From Anoxynatronum sibiricum (lineage in GTDB: Bacteria > Bacillota > Clostridia > Peptostreptococcales > Tindalliaceae): DNA of 64,000 bases. Each line of letters starts with the position of its first letter. Position 1 is the first letter of the stretch. Shown piece after piece: positions 52,411 to 60,839 of the stretch. Under the pieces are notes generated by a model. It saw only the letters and a list, made by a program, of their open reading frames with translations. It was not told the origin of the DNA and did no database searches. Where the stretch lies: assembly GCF_039414295.1 (NCBI RefSeq), contig NZ_JBCITM010000011.1, positions 1 to 64,000 of the forward strand. Direction: 5' to 3'. Made by a program: the position numbers and the translations under genes.

Positions 52411-54137
52411 TCTGCACACCATCCTTCCAGTAAATGGCGAACTTCTTGAAGTTGAAATGACTCACCATCATAGCGCGTCATGCTGACAATATTATCTTGA
52501 TGATTTAACTCTTGACGCAAAATCAAAGCCAATTGTCCTTGCTGGTTCTGTTCCATCACAATTATTTTTTTGTAATTTGCCAATAATTGTTGTAGTTGCC
52601 GTCTCGGCAACGGACGTATGCGAGAGATTCGTCCAATATCAACAGATAAATAGGTGTCTTTTACCGCTTCCTGCAACACACCCCATGAAGATCCGCAGGT
52701 CAGGCATAACAACTTTCCATCACGTTGTTCCAAATGAATCGCAGACTGATCTTTAAGGGGTTCCAGTTTCCGCAGGCGTTTATCCATCATTCTCTGGCGG
52801 TTAGCAGGCTGGTCGGAAGGCCTTCCCCACTCGTTATGTTCAAGACCGGTAACCTGATGAATGCCACCAGGCATTCCAGGAAAACTTCGGGGAGAAAGAC
52901 CATCTTCAGTCAATTCATACCTGGCAAATGGTTCAGTCCTCGTTGCATCCGATCGATCATCTTCTGACAACATCAGTACACCGCGGTTAATGGCCGCCGG
53001 AACGTAATCGAAAGCCGGAATTGTTTGGGGCGATAAGCTTAAATTCAAATCAGTCATGACGACTACTGGGCATTGAAAATGGTCTGCAAGATTAAATGCT
53101 TCTTTGGTAAGTTCGTAACACTCTTCGATTGTGGAAGGTGTTAATAGAATCAGAGGAAACTCTCCATGGCCAGCATGATAGAGAGCGCTGAAATCACTTT
53201 GTTCTGTTCGTGTGGGAAGGCCAGTACTTGGTCCTCCTCTTTGGGCATCAATCACAACAAGTGGCGTTTCTGTCATACCGGCCAGTCCAAGTCCTTCCAT
53301 CATCAATGTCAGGCCGGGCCCTGAAGTGGCCGTCATGCTTCGCACACCAGCATAGCCTGCACCAATACACATAGTGACTGCAGACACTTCATCCTCTGTC
53401 TGAATCATTAATCCCCCTTCATCTGGGAACACTCTGCTCATCGTCTCCATTACATCAGAGGCCGGTGTGATGGGATAGGCTGCCATAAAGCGACAACCTG
53501 CCATCAGTGCACCCAAGGCGATCGCATCATTCCCCATGAGCATCATCACATCATCCTGCCTTTGTGGAGCATCTGGCAACGGGTCTATTTTTTCCAATTC
53601 CGGGCGTATATCATCATAGGCAGCCAACAGTACTTTGAGGTTTTTGTTTATAATTTCTTCACCTTTGGAAAGGTATGTTTTTGCAAGAGATGATTCCAGC
53701 ACCTGACGCTGTACACCCAACATTTTCCCCAGATAACCGATGGCACTTGTGTTCTTCATCAGTAGAGATCCGTGTGTTTTGGCCATCAGTGTCAGAGGAA
53801 GTGCAACGCCGTTACATGTCTGTATCAAAGAAGTTCCTTCTGTCAATATTTCATCTACCAGAATAATGCCATTATCCTTCATTTTGCTTTGATTTAAACT
53901 GATCGACTCTTCGTCAAAAGCAAGAATTATATCGATGACAGACTCCACACATGTCACCGGATCATCGCCAATGGTGATGATCATATGGGTATTGCCACCT
54001 TTAATGCGGGAAGAGAACTTACGCTCTCCATAAACGTGATAACCGATGCCTGCAAGTGCTCTCATAAGGTTTATGCCTGTACTGGCAACCCCCTCACCCT
54101 GAACACCACCAATTAGGATGGTTTTTCTCCAGCTCAA
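52401..54137 (-). CDS. korA: 2-oxoacid:ferredoxin oxidoreductase, fused gamma-alpha subunit
   Basis: A 578-residue subunit in which the gamma domain (about 1-175, GGVQGEGVASTGINLM and SRIKGGNTHM) precedes the alpha (pyrimidine-binding) domain (about 195-420, with AAYPITPASDVMETMSRVFP and SGPGLTLMMEG). This fused arrangement is usual for KorA. The start is a TTG at 54135-54137 with AGGAGG seven bases upstream, giving MSWRKTILIGGVQG; the ATG at 54161 has no ribosome site and would place the site inside the gene. It overlaps the beta gene. Confidence 0.92.
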   Translation of the reverse strand: MSWRKTILIGGVQGEGVASTGINLMRALAGIGYHVYGERKFSSRIKGGNTHMIITIGDDPVTCVESVIDIILAFDEESISLNQSKMKDNGIILVDEILTEGTSLIQTCNGVALPLTLMAKTHGSLLMKNTSAIGYLGKMLGVQRQVLESSLAKTYLSKGEEIINKNLKVLLAAYDDIRPELEKIDPLPDAPQRQDDVMMLMGNDAIALGALMAGCRFMAAYPITPASDVMETMSRVFPDEGGLMIQTEDEVSAVTMCIGAGYAGVRSMTATSGPGLTLMMEGLGLAGMTETPLVVIDAQRGGPSTGLPTRTEQSDFSALYHAGHGEFPLILLTPSTIEECYELTKEAFNLADHFQCPVVVMTDLNLSLSPQTIPAFDYVPAAINRGVLMLSEDDRSDATRTEPFARYELTEDGLSPRSFPGMPGGIHQVTGLEHNEWGRPSDQPANRQRMMDKRLRKLEPLKDQSAIHLEQRDGKLLCLTCGSSWGVLQEAVKDTYLSVDIGRISRIRPLPRRQLQQLLANYKKIIVMEQNQQGQLALILRQELNHQDNIVSMTRYDGESFQLQEVRHLLEGWCAEWK

Positions 54138-54329
54138 TCCATTTCCTCCTTCCGTACTCATTACGTACTATTCATAGCCAACAGACAGCAAATCAAACGG
54201 ATTATCTCTATCTTGACAATTGCAGACTTGTTTTTTTTCACAGAAAGCGTAGAATAAATAGATAAGTATATCTATCAAAAAGCTGTGTTTGCAGTTACTG
54301 CAGACCCGACAATCTAAGGAGGTATTACT

Positions 54330-54743
54330 ATGTTTCGATGGGATGAAGTATTCAGTTGTAAAATTGCAAGGTTTGATGAACAGCACCGCCAGCTTTTCTC
54401 GTTGGCCAACGCGCTTCTTGATACTATAAAAAGCGATCGGGATGCCGATCACTACGATGAAATTATCGCAGCCTTGTATGCATTGAAAGAATATACAATC
54501 CACCACTTTCAGGCTGAAGAATCACTTATGGAACACTACGGCTATCCCAAGTTGATGTCACATCGAATGCAACACAAACGATTTCTTGCCAAAGTACAGG
54601 AAATGCTTGATCGAGACATGGACCAAAACCAAGCCGAGGTATCCATGGAGTTGCTTGCTTTTTTAGCTGACTGGATACAAAAACACATAATGGAGGTTGA
54701 CAGTCAGTATGGCACATTTTTGAATGACAAAGGCATTTATTAA
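54330..54743 (+). CDS. Bacteriohemerythrin
   Basis: A 137-residue four-helix O2-binding diiron protein. The iron ligands fit the family: H19 (DEQHRQLF), H58/H59 and E63 (HHFQAEES), H78 and H82 (SHRMQHKRF), H119 and D124 (KHIMEVDSQYG). In anaerobes single-domain hemerythrins are thought to store or deliver O2 to detoxifying enzymes, which fits with FprA further along. AAGGAGG lies upstream of the ATG. It is a single gene, converging with the selenoprotein gene. Confidence 0.95.
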   Translation: MFRWDEVFSCKIARFDEQHRQLFSLANALLDTIKSDRDADHYDEIIAALYALKEYTIHHFQAEESLMEHYGYPKLMSHRMQHKRFLAKVQEMLDRDMDQNQAEVSMELLAFLADWIQKHIMEVDSQYGTFLNDKGIY

Positions 54744-54840
54744 ATTCTCCTGACTGCGATAACGGTTTCTCTTAAGCATTTCTATGATACCACTTAATCA
54801 AACGTGAGCTTCTGATCTCCTTTTCCTTTTCCTGCAGCTA

Positions 54841-55128
54841 TTATCTAGGTGCAGGCAACTCGTATATAGAGTAGAATATCATAAACCGACTGACTGTAAG
54901 AATCATTTCCGGTTTCTTCCCCACCAATCCTTGGTGAAGGTACACTTGAATGCCGCTTTCGGTATCAATCGTGACATAGTTTGACCTTTCTTTTGGTATC
55001 GACATCATCACCGATGATGTATTGGGAACACCTCAACAACCATTCGCTTTTGGTAGCTGAATGGTCAGTACACTGACCCGCCGTTTCTTAAGGAACTTCA
55101 CCAGTTTGTCTGTTAGTATTATTTTCAT
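54841..55128 (-). CDS. Selenoprotein, HesB-like CC/Se-motif type, with in-frame UGA as selenocysteine
   Basis: This gene is only seen if an internal TGA (55033-55035) is read as selenocysteine; the frame is then open for 95 residues from ATG (55128) to TAA (54841-54843). The N-terminus MKIILTDKLVKFLKKR and the following beta strand (SVLTIQL) look like the HesB/IscA fold, and the redox motif is N-G-C31-U32-G. The part after the UGA (GVPNTSSVMMSIPKE, then NYVTIDTESGIQVYL) continues as sensible protein. A SECIS hairpin lies right behind the UGA. AAAGGA is ten bases before ATG. It agrees with the clostridial small-protein family with a CC or CU pair, of unknown function. Without Sec insertion the product would be 31 residues. 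Confidence 0.82.
54995..55032 (-). promoter_or_regulatory. Bacterial SECIS hairpin (selenocysteine insertion element)
   Basis: Directly after the UGA, the minus strand folds into an 8-bp perfect stem ACATCATC / GATGATGT closed by a GGT loop (55010-55012), with an outer stem GGTGT (55028-55032) / ATACC (54995-54999). The first loop G is 21 bases after the UGA, inside the window used by SelB in bacterial SECIS elements. Confidence 0.8.
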
Positions 55129-55204
55129 GATTATCCAATCCTTTCTAAAGCCATTTAATCGCTATAATATACCAATCAGAATGGCATCACTCACTATTTT
55201 AAGC

Positions 55205-55210
55205 TATAAT
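55205..55210 (+). promoter_or_regulatory. Probable -10 box of the Cache histidine kinase gene
   Basis: A perfect TATAAT lies 36 bases before the start codon; the -35 region (TGGCAT at 55182) is poor. The gap also contains another TATAAT at 55163-55168. The minus-strand promoter of the selenoprotein gene was not identified. Confidence 0.35.
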
Positions 55211-55245
55211 AGGTGCATCGGAAGCAACTGTCAGGGAGTGATGTC

Positions 55246-56931
55246 ATGTCAAATTATCTCCGATTAAACAGCTTTTCAAAACAATTGCTGGTTATGATTC
55301 TATCAATTTCATTTTTTGCTTTGTTACTCATCAGTGGCGCTTCCATTCATCGCAGTGTTGATCTGAATGAAAGAGCCATAAATGAACTGGAAAAGTCTCT
55401 ATATCAGGAAGTTGACAAACAAACGAAAGCACAAGTCACATCTGTAATTGCCATGCTTGATGAGATTAACCGCAAAATACTGAAAGGCGAACTGACTGAC
55501 AGCGAGGGGCAACAACTGGCTGCAGATTTAATCCGCGAAATGCGCTATACAGACGCTTCCAGTCAATACGATGGTTATTTTTGGGTTGATACCACAGAAG
55601 GTATTAATGTTGTACTTTACGGAAGTCCTTCTGAAGGCAATAACCGAATGGATTTCCAGGACCAAAGTGGTCGGTTTATCGTGCAGGAAATGATTCAAAC
55701 CGCAGTTCATGGCAATGGCTATGAAGAATATTTCTTTCCCCGTCTTGGAGGAGATGAACCTCTCCCCAAGCGAAGTTATGCCGGTTACTTCGAGCCTTTC
55801 AACTGGGTTATCGGTACTGGTGCCTATGTTGACGACATTGAATATCTCATTGCTGAAAAAAGAGAGCTCTTTCATGAGGAACTCATGATGGATGTCATGC
55901 AATCAGTCTTGTTTCTTGCGGTTATATTGATTTTGGTAACCTTCGTTTCATTAAAGGCCACTCGGCGCATCACGCACCCCGTGATGCATATTTCTCAGGA
56001 GCTAGGGAAAGTAGCTTCTGGCGATTATGCTAATATCAACATACCAAACCAGTTTCTGCAACGCCAGGATGAAATTGGAAAGCTTAGTGATTCTGTCATG
56101 CTGATGACTCGCCAGCGAGAACATGAAGAACTAGAACTTAAGCGCCTCAACCTCGAATTGTCAGGCAAAAATGATGAGTTGGAGCAGATTATCTATGTCG
56201 CATCTCATGACCTGAGATCACCTTTGGTGAATGTGCAAGGTTTCAGTCAAGAATTGGGGTTTGCTTTTGATGAACTCCGAGAGCATCTCTCTTCTACGGC
56301 AAATTCCGATCAAAGCCATCATGGTTCAACGCAGCTTGAAACTCTGCTTCACGAGGAGATTCCCGAGTGTTTGACCTTTATCAACAGTAGTACCCAAAAA
56401 ATGGATCTATTGCTCAAAGGATTGCTTAAATATTCCCGTACAGGCAGACAAGGTATTCAAATGGCTGAGGTTGATATGACTGAACTGATTCATGAACAAC
56501 TCAATTCACAGGAGTATATTATTTCCCAACATCATATTAAAGTCACGATCGGCGAGCTGCCCAACGTTTTCGGAGACAAAATGCTTGTTGGCCAATTGTT
56601 CTTTAACCTCATTGATAACGCCATCAAATACCGCCACTCAGATAGACCTTCACATGTTCATATTGCTGGCCATCGATCAGAAAACTCTGTTGAATACCTT
56701 GTTGAAGATAATGGCATCGGATTCTCTTCACACTATTACCAAAAGGTTTTTGACATTTTCCACCGATTGCATCCAAACCATGCAGCAGGAGAAGGTTTGG
56801 GTCTTTCAATTGTCAAAAAAATTCTTTCCATTCATCAGGGACAAATCCATGTTTCTTCCACTCCAGGGGAAGGAAGCCAGTTTCGCATCATTCTCCCCTT
56901 TCCTGAAAATCCAAACAATGACTCTGTTTAA
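55246..56931 (+). CDS. Cache-domain sensor histidine kinase
   Basis: A 561-residue membrane kinase. A first membrane helix (about 15-33) and a second (about 222-243) flank an extracellular single-Cache domain (about 40-215; FWVDTTEGINVV, then GYFEPFNWVIGTGAYVDDI). A HAMP linker, a HisKA with the phospho-His in IIYVASHDLRSPLVNVQGF (about 323) and an HATPase ending GEGLGLSIVKKIL follow. The ligand is unknown. The ATG at 55246 has GGGAG seven bases upstream; an upstream GTG (55213) has none. No response regulator gene is adjacent, so it is an orphan kinase. Confidence 0.92.
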   Translation: MSNYLRLNSFSKQLLVMILSISFFALLLISGASIHRSVDLNERAINELEKSLYQEVDKQTKAQVTSVIAMLDEINRKILKGELTDSEGQQLAADLIREMRYTDASSQYDGYFWVDTTEGINVVLYGSPSEGNNRMDFQDQSGRFIVQEMIQTAVHGNGYEEYFFPRLGGDEPLPKRSYAGYFEPFNWVIGTGAYVDDIEYLIAEKRELFHEELMMDVMQSVLFLAVILILVTFVSLKATRRITHPVMHISQELGKVASGDYANINIPNQFLQRQDEIGKLSDSVMLMTRQREHEELELKRLNLELSGKNDELEQIIYVASHDLRSPLVNVQGFSQELGFAFDELREHLSSTANSDQSHHGSTQLETLLHEEIPECLTFINSSTQKMDLLLKGLLKYSRTGRQGIQMAEVDMTELIHEQLNSQEYIISQHHIKVTIGELPNVFGDKMLVGQLFFNLIDNAIKYRHSDRPSHVHIAGHRSENSVEYLVEDNGIGFSSHYYQKVFDIFHRLHPNHAAGEGLGLSIVKKILSIHQGQIHVSSTPGEGSQFRIILPFPENPNNDSV

Positions 56932-56934
56932 TCG

Positions 56935-56969
56935 AAAGCCGCCATCAGCTATAAAAATGGCGGCTTTTT
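56935..56969. terminator. Terminator shared by the Cache kinase and MFS genes
   Basis: AAAGCCGCCAT (56935-56945) pairs with ATGGCGGCTTT (56957-56967), followed by T on the plus strand. The last codons and stop of the opposing MFS gene (56949 onward) lie within the hairpin. Confidence 0.85.
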
Positions 56970-58118
56970 AACGTCTAAACTCACTCTTCCGGCATAATAA
57001 CGCAGATAACACAAAATCAGGAATCCAATGACTGTTGATACACCAAAAAAGAAATAGACAGCTAAAATATTATGGAAATCCAGCAAAATTCCTCCAGCAA
57101 ACTGGCAGAAAATACCACCCATTCCAATTCCTGCCGACGCATAGAGGGTCATTGCTGTCGTTTTTAGATGCGGCAAGGCATTTTCTGAAACAAACTGTGC
57201 TCCGCTGACAATATACAGCCCCACCGACAAACCCTGAATAACAAAAAATATGAGCATCCATTTTGGCTCTGGCCCGGTGCTATACCAAAACCAGCGTACT
57301 GCAGAAATGCTGGTGGCCATCATCATCGTGTTAATTAAACCCAAACGAGCAATCATTTTGCCTGATAATTTCATGAACGGTGCTTCGCTTCCAGAGAACA
57401 ATAAAAAGGCCAATCCTATACCGGCAATTGTGCCTCCCGTAAACTCAAACAGAAGTCCGTAATAATTATTATTCGCCACAACGGGTCCAAAAATAAAAAA
57501 GGTAGCTGCCAGTATCAAACGATACCGTGGTAATACAATGAGTTGTTTCAGTCCTGGAATCAACGGCACATGCATATCTGTTATTTCAGGTTCTTCTTGA
57601 CGGAATAAAATGGCCGCAACAAGATATGCGAGAAAATAAAAGGGGAAAATGATCCATAATCCCACTACTTCACTAATATTGCTAACCGTGAAGACGGCAA
57701 TGGCAAATCCAATGGCCCCATATTGCCGGAAGTCACCAAAAGTTAGTCCCAGACGATTTGCCGCAGTTATTCCAAGTGTATCAGAAATGGGAGCATTCGC
57801 CCCCTGAAAAAAATGAACCGCAGCATACAAAATCAGAAAAAGTAGATACCCTCTGACAAAGGGCAGTGATAATGCCAGAACACCGGCTGCTATCAGTGAA
57901 ACCTTCAAAACCAGTACAGTTTTCCTGGTTTTGTCACAAACAATTCCCCAAAACGGCTGTGAGAAAATTAACATTAGAGACCCAGATGACATGATTAAGC
58001 CAATTTGTGTTCCGCTAAAGCCAATTCTCTCCAAATAGAGAGCCAATAATGAATACAATGCTCCAATGGCAAAATAAATTGATCCAAATAAGAAACGGTA
58101 TTGAAGTAGAATTTCCAT
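56949..58118 (-). CDS. MFS transporter (LacY/nucleoside-symporter-like group)
   Basis: A 389-residue membrane protein with about 12 helices. The first cytoplasmic loop holds the MFS-type motif near QPFWGIVCDKTRKTVLVL (about 53-70). The start LLQYRFLFGSIYFAIGALYS is typical of the MFS_1-like group that includes LacY, NupG and other H+ symporters. The substrate is unknown. The ATG at 58116-58118 is chosen over a GTG just before it; the ribosome site is weak (GGAAG). The end of the gene forms one side of a terminator hairpin. Confidence 0.85.
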   Translation of the reverse strand: MEILLQYRFLFGSIYFAIGALYSLLALYLERIGFSGTQIGLIMSSGSLMLIFSQPFWGIVCDKTRKTVLVLKVSLIAAGVLALSLPFVRGYLLFLILYAAVHFFQGANAPISDTLGITAANRLGLTFGDFRQYGAIGFAIAVFTVSNISEVVGLWIIFPFYFLAYLVAAILFRQEEPEITDMHVPLIPGLKQLIVLPRYRLILAATFFIFGPVVANNNYYGLLFEFTGGTIAGIGLAFLLFSGSEAPFMKLSGKMIARLGLINTMMMATSISAVRWFWYSTGPEPKWMLIFFVIQGLSVGLYIVSGAQFVSENALPHLKTTAMTLYASAGIGMGGIFCQFAGGILLDFHNILAVYFFFGVSTVIGFLILCYLRYYAGRVSLDVKKPPFL

Positions 58119-58197
58119 CACTTCCAGTCGTTATAATCAGTACCTTGCTTGCAAATCACACGAATCTCAAAAAGGGTGAAATTCTTAAGGCATGAAG

Positions 58198-58614
58198 TTA
58201 TTCACCAATGATTTTAACCAATACGCGTTTTTCCCGTTTTCCATCAAACTCACCATAAAATATTTGTTCCCATGGACCAAAGTCGAGTCTTCCCTTGGTA
58301 ATCGCAACTACTACTTCCCTTCCCATTATCGTTCGTTTTAAATGTGCGTCTGCATTATCCTCATATCCATTATGCTGATATTGGGAATAAGGTTTTTCGG
58401 GAGCCAATTTTTCAAGCCATAGGTCAAAGTCTTGATGCAGTCCACTCTCGTTATCATTAATAAAAACACTGGAAGTAATATGCATCGCATTGCACAGTAA
58501 CATCCCTTCCTGAATGCCACTCTCCCGAAGACAAGATTCGACTTCTGATGTTATGTTGATAAATTCACGTCTGTTTGAAGTACTGAACCAAAGCTCTTTT
58601 CGATATGATACCAT
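58198..58614 (-). CDS. yjbQ: YjbQ family protein (UPF0047)
   Basis: A 138-residue protein of the YjbQ/UPF0047 family, seen in GMLLCNAMHITSSVFINDNE (about 37-56), the His cluster DNADAHLKRTIMG (about 87-99) and DFGPWEQIFYGEFDG (about 111-125). The family shows weak thiamine-phosphate synthase activity in vitro, but the biological role is unclear. The second ATG (58612-58614) has GGAGG seven bases upstream; the first (58617) is also possible. Confidence 0.9.
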   Translation of the reverse strand: MVSYRKELWFSTSNRREFINITSEVESCLRESGIQEGMLLCNAMHITSSVFINDNESGLHQDFDLWLEKLAPEKPYSQYQHNGYEDNADAHLKRTIMGREVVVAITKGRLDFGPWEQIFYGEFDGKREKRVLVKIIGE

Positions 58615-58677
58615 CATTGATCCTCCCCTTCACAAGCTGTAATGATCGCACTTTCGTTGTGATGTACCTATGCTCTC

Positions 58678-58705
58678 ATTTTATCCAAACAGGCTCAATT
58701 GTCAA
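58678..58705 (-). promoter_or_regulatory. Promoter of yjbQ
   Basis: On the minus strand a perfect TTGACA (58700-58705), a 16-base spacer and TAAAAT (58678-58683). Confidence 0.75.
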
Positions 58706-58748
58706 TCGAAGCTGTTGATCAGACCACTCTGCCAAGAGGCTGTTTCCC

Positions 58749-58778
58749 TTGACAACGCAACGATCGTCAGTTTATGAT
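58749..58778 (+). promoter_or_regulatory. Promoter of the membrane/coiled-coil-deacetylase genes
   Basis: A perfect TTGACA (58749-58754), an 18-base spacer and TATGAT (58773-58778), 32 bases before the ATG; back-to-back with the yjbQ promoter. Confidence 0.75.
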
Positions 58779-58810
58779 GATTAGTAGACGTTTGAAAAGG
58801 AGACGATTTC

Positions 58811-59182
58811 ATGAACCATCATAACACTGTTGATAAACCTATAAAATCAGATGCACTCCCCTCGCAGTTGGAACCCATCGCCACGAAATCCAAATTCTAC
58901 CCTCTTCTTGCAGGTGTGTTGATTGCATTAATGATTATCAACAGCATCGCTGTCATCCTGCTACACCGCCAACAACAGCAGCAGGCTCTCTGGTTCCAGC
59001 AGTTTATGCTGGATGCTGAAACAACAAGCATACGTCAATATGAAGAACTTGAGATACTGCAGGAGACCGTTGCCGACTTATATGCTCAAATGACGGGCCA
59101 GCAACAACTTTTACAGGAGGCCGACGGCTGGCTTAGCGAGCTGGCGGCTGAAAATGAACTTCTAAAAAAAAAGTTGCACTGA
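58811..59182 (+). CDS. Membrane-anchored coiled-coil protein, likely N-terminal part of a deacetylase via -1 frameshift
   Basis: The zero frame encodes 123 residues: a hydrophilic N-terminus, one membrane helix (about 30-53, FYPLLAGVLIALMIINSIAV) and a Gln/Glu/Leu-rich coiled coil to the end. Alone it has no recognisable function. Near its end nine A (59164-59172) followed by G contain the slippery heptamer A AAA AAG in the correct frame, three codons before the TGA. A -1 shift joins it to the polysaccharide deacetylase frame without a stop, giving a 358-residue membrane-tethered enzyme. AAAGGAG is eight bases before the ATG. Confidence 0.75.
   Translation: MNHHNTVDKPIKSDALPSQLEPIATKSKFYPLLAGVLIALMIINSIAVILLHRQQQQQALWFQQFMLDAETTSIRQYEELEILQETVADLYAQMTGQQQLLQEADGWLSELAAENELLKKKLH
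59167..59173 (+). other. Candidate -1 ribosomal frameshift (or transcription slippage) site
   Basis: The heptamer A AAA AAG, in phase with the zero frame (codons AAA AAG), is the most slippery sequence known in bacteria, as in dnaX. It sits in a nine-A run, which also allows RNA polymerase slippage. I see no clear stimulatory stem-loop right after it. A simple one-base deletion or sequencing error in the homopolymer is the alternative. Confidence 0.6.
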
Positions 59183-59196
59183 GACACGGGCGAAGC

Positions 59197-59886
59197 ATGG
59201 TTTCAGGTAACCGAGATGATTCACGCACCGTCTATCTCACATTTGATGATGGACCAAGTGCCAATACAGCACGTATTCTGGATCTGCTGAAGCAGCATCA
59301 GATACCGGCTACTTTTTTTGTGGTTGGCAGCGACAGTGATTTTGCTCAGCGTATGTATCGTCGAATCGTCGACGAAGGCCACGCTCTCGGAAATCACACC
59401 TATACCCACGATTACCAGCAAATCTACAGTTCTGTCGATGGTTTTATGAAAGATGTATTGCGTTTACAGGATCATCTGGAAGCCATTACCGGCGTAAGGC
59501 CTGACGTATTTCGATTTCCTGCAGGCTCTAATAATCGATTTTATCAGCAGTTTCAATCATCTGATAACCCCTATTTCATGATAGAAATCATGCAGGCACT
59601 TGAAAATAAAGGATTGGCTTATTTTGACTGGAATGTCAGTTCAACTGATGCGGCAGCAACCACTCTTGACACAGATATTATTATATCGAATACACTGAAT
59701 AACCTGGCGGGACACCAAAATGCAATAGTTCTTTTTCATGATTCCTCCCCTAAAAGAACAACAGTTGAAGCACTCCCTCACATTATTGCCCATCTCAAAT
59801 CGCGGGGATATACCTTCAAAAAGCTAACTCCCGATTCATTTTATGCTAAATTTCACCATTTAGGAATGAATGACTCCATTGAATAA
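59197..59886 (+). CDS. Polysaccharide deacetylase domain protein (NodB homology)
   Basis: A 229-residue carbohydrate esterase family 4 domain that removes acetyl groups from peptidoglycan or other glycans. Motif 1 is LTFDDGP with D17-D18, motif 2 is the metal site H67-TYT-H71 and motif 3 is FRFPAGSNN. Enzymes of this type work outside the cell, yet this reading has no signal peptide or membrane helix and its ATG has a poor ribosome site (GGGCGAAGC). Both facts suggest it is translated as a fusion with the preceding membrane/coiled-coil frame after a -1 shift at 59167-59173. DegV follows 43 bases later. Confidence 0.85.
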   Translation: MVSGNRDDSRTVYLTFDDGPSANTARILDLLKQHQIPATFFVVGSDSDFAQRMYRRIVDEGHALGNHTYTHDYQQIYSSVDGFMKDVLRLQDHLEAITGVRPDVFRFPAGSNNRFYQQFQSSDNPYFMIEIMQALENKGLAYFDWNVSSTDAAATTLDTDIIISNTLNNLAGHQNAIVLFHDSSPKRTTVEALPHIIAHLKSRGYTFKKLTPDSFYAKFHHLGMNDSIE

Positions 59887-59929
59887 AAAATTAAACCATT
59901 TGAAGCAGTAGTCACCCAGGAGGGATAAC

Positions 59930-60790
59930 ATGTCCATACAGGTCATCACCGACAGCACCGCCTATCTTCCAGCAACCTTGGTCAAAAAGTATGCAATTCA
60001 GGTGATTCCACTAAGTGTTCATTTTGGAGAAACGGTTTTTCTGGAAGATTCGATCAGTCATCATGATTTCTATCAACGCATGAAAACTGACCCAGTCTGG
60101 CCCACTTCTTCACAACCGCCCGTCGAAGGCTTTGTGAAATCTTTTGAAGCTTGTATCCAAAAAGGACGAGCCGTTTTAGGTATTTTTATTTCATCAGACA
60201 TGAGCGGCACCTATCAATCAGCTATGCTGGCAAGTCGAATTGTGCGCGAAAAATACCCTCAGGCTCAGATCAAGTTAATTGATTCCAGAACCAATTGTAT
60301 GCAGATGGGTTTTGCAGCCTTGGAGGCAGCAAAGGGAATTGCCGATGGTCTTGGCCTTGACACAGTGCACCCTCAGGTTGAAGGCTTTATTCGAAAAAGT
60401 CGGTTCATTTTTGCGCCCAAAACCCTTGACCACTTAAAAAAAGGAGGACGTATTGGTGCTGCTTCGGCTTTCTTAGGCTCCATGCTTCGTATTGTGCCTT
60501 TGTTAACTGTTGAGAATGGAAAAACTGCTGTGCTTCATAAAGTCCGTACGCAGAAAAAAGCCTTGCAGGCAATGACCCATTTATTGCTGGATGATTTTTC
60601 CAGGTTTGGAAAGGGAAATGTGGCGGTCCACCATATAGATGATGAGACTGCCGGTCATGAACTGGCTTCAGTTCTTGAAAAAGAAATCAATCAAGAAGTT
60701 CCCGTTGTTCCCATTGGCCCAGTGATTGGTCTCCATGTTGGGCCAGGCACAGTGGGCATCGCCTATCATACATTAAAAGACCGGCTGTAG
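59930..60790 (+). CDS. DegV family fatty-acid-binding protein
   Basis: A 286-residue DegV protein, a fatty-acid carrier that in Bacillota presents acids to fatty acid kinase (FakB role). Features are VITDSTAYLPATLV at the N-terminus, SSQPPVEGF (about 60), ISSDMSGTYQSA (about 87-98) with the carboxylate-binding Ser/Thr, and LDHLKKGGRIGAA (about 165). AGGAGG precedes the ATG. A terminator directly after the stop closes the unit. Confidence 0.93.
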   Translation: MSIQVITDSTAYLPATLVKKYAIQVIPLSVHFGETVFLEDSISHHDFYQRMKTDPVWPTSSQPPVEGFVKSFEACIQKGRAVLGIFISSDMSGTYQSAMLASRIVREKYPQAQIKLIDSRTNCMQMGFAALEAAKGIADGLGLDTVHPQVEGFIRKSRFIFAPKTLDHLKKGGRIGAASAFLGSMLRIVPLLTVENGKTAVLHKVRTQKKALQAMTHLLLDDFSRFGKGNVAVHHIDDETAGHELASVLEKEINQEVPVVPIGPVIGLHVGPGTVGIAYHTLKDRL

Positions 60791-60809
60791 AGGCCGGCCT
60801 TTTCTTTTT
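60778..60809 (+). terminator. Terminator after degV
   Basis: CCGGC (60781-60785) pairs with GCCGG (60793-60797) around the stop codon region, followed by TTTTCTTTTT. Confidence 0.8.
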
Positions 60810-60839
60810 CAAGAAGGTCTGTGCAGATATCTTTCACTT

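Noticed and set aside
54168..54506. 112-codon minus-strand frame upstream of and across hemerythrin
   Set aside because: It overlaps the hemerythrin gene and the korA upstream region, has no ribosome site and reads as non-protein-like sequence.
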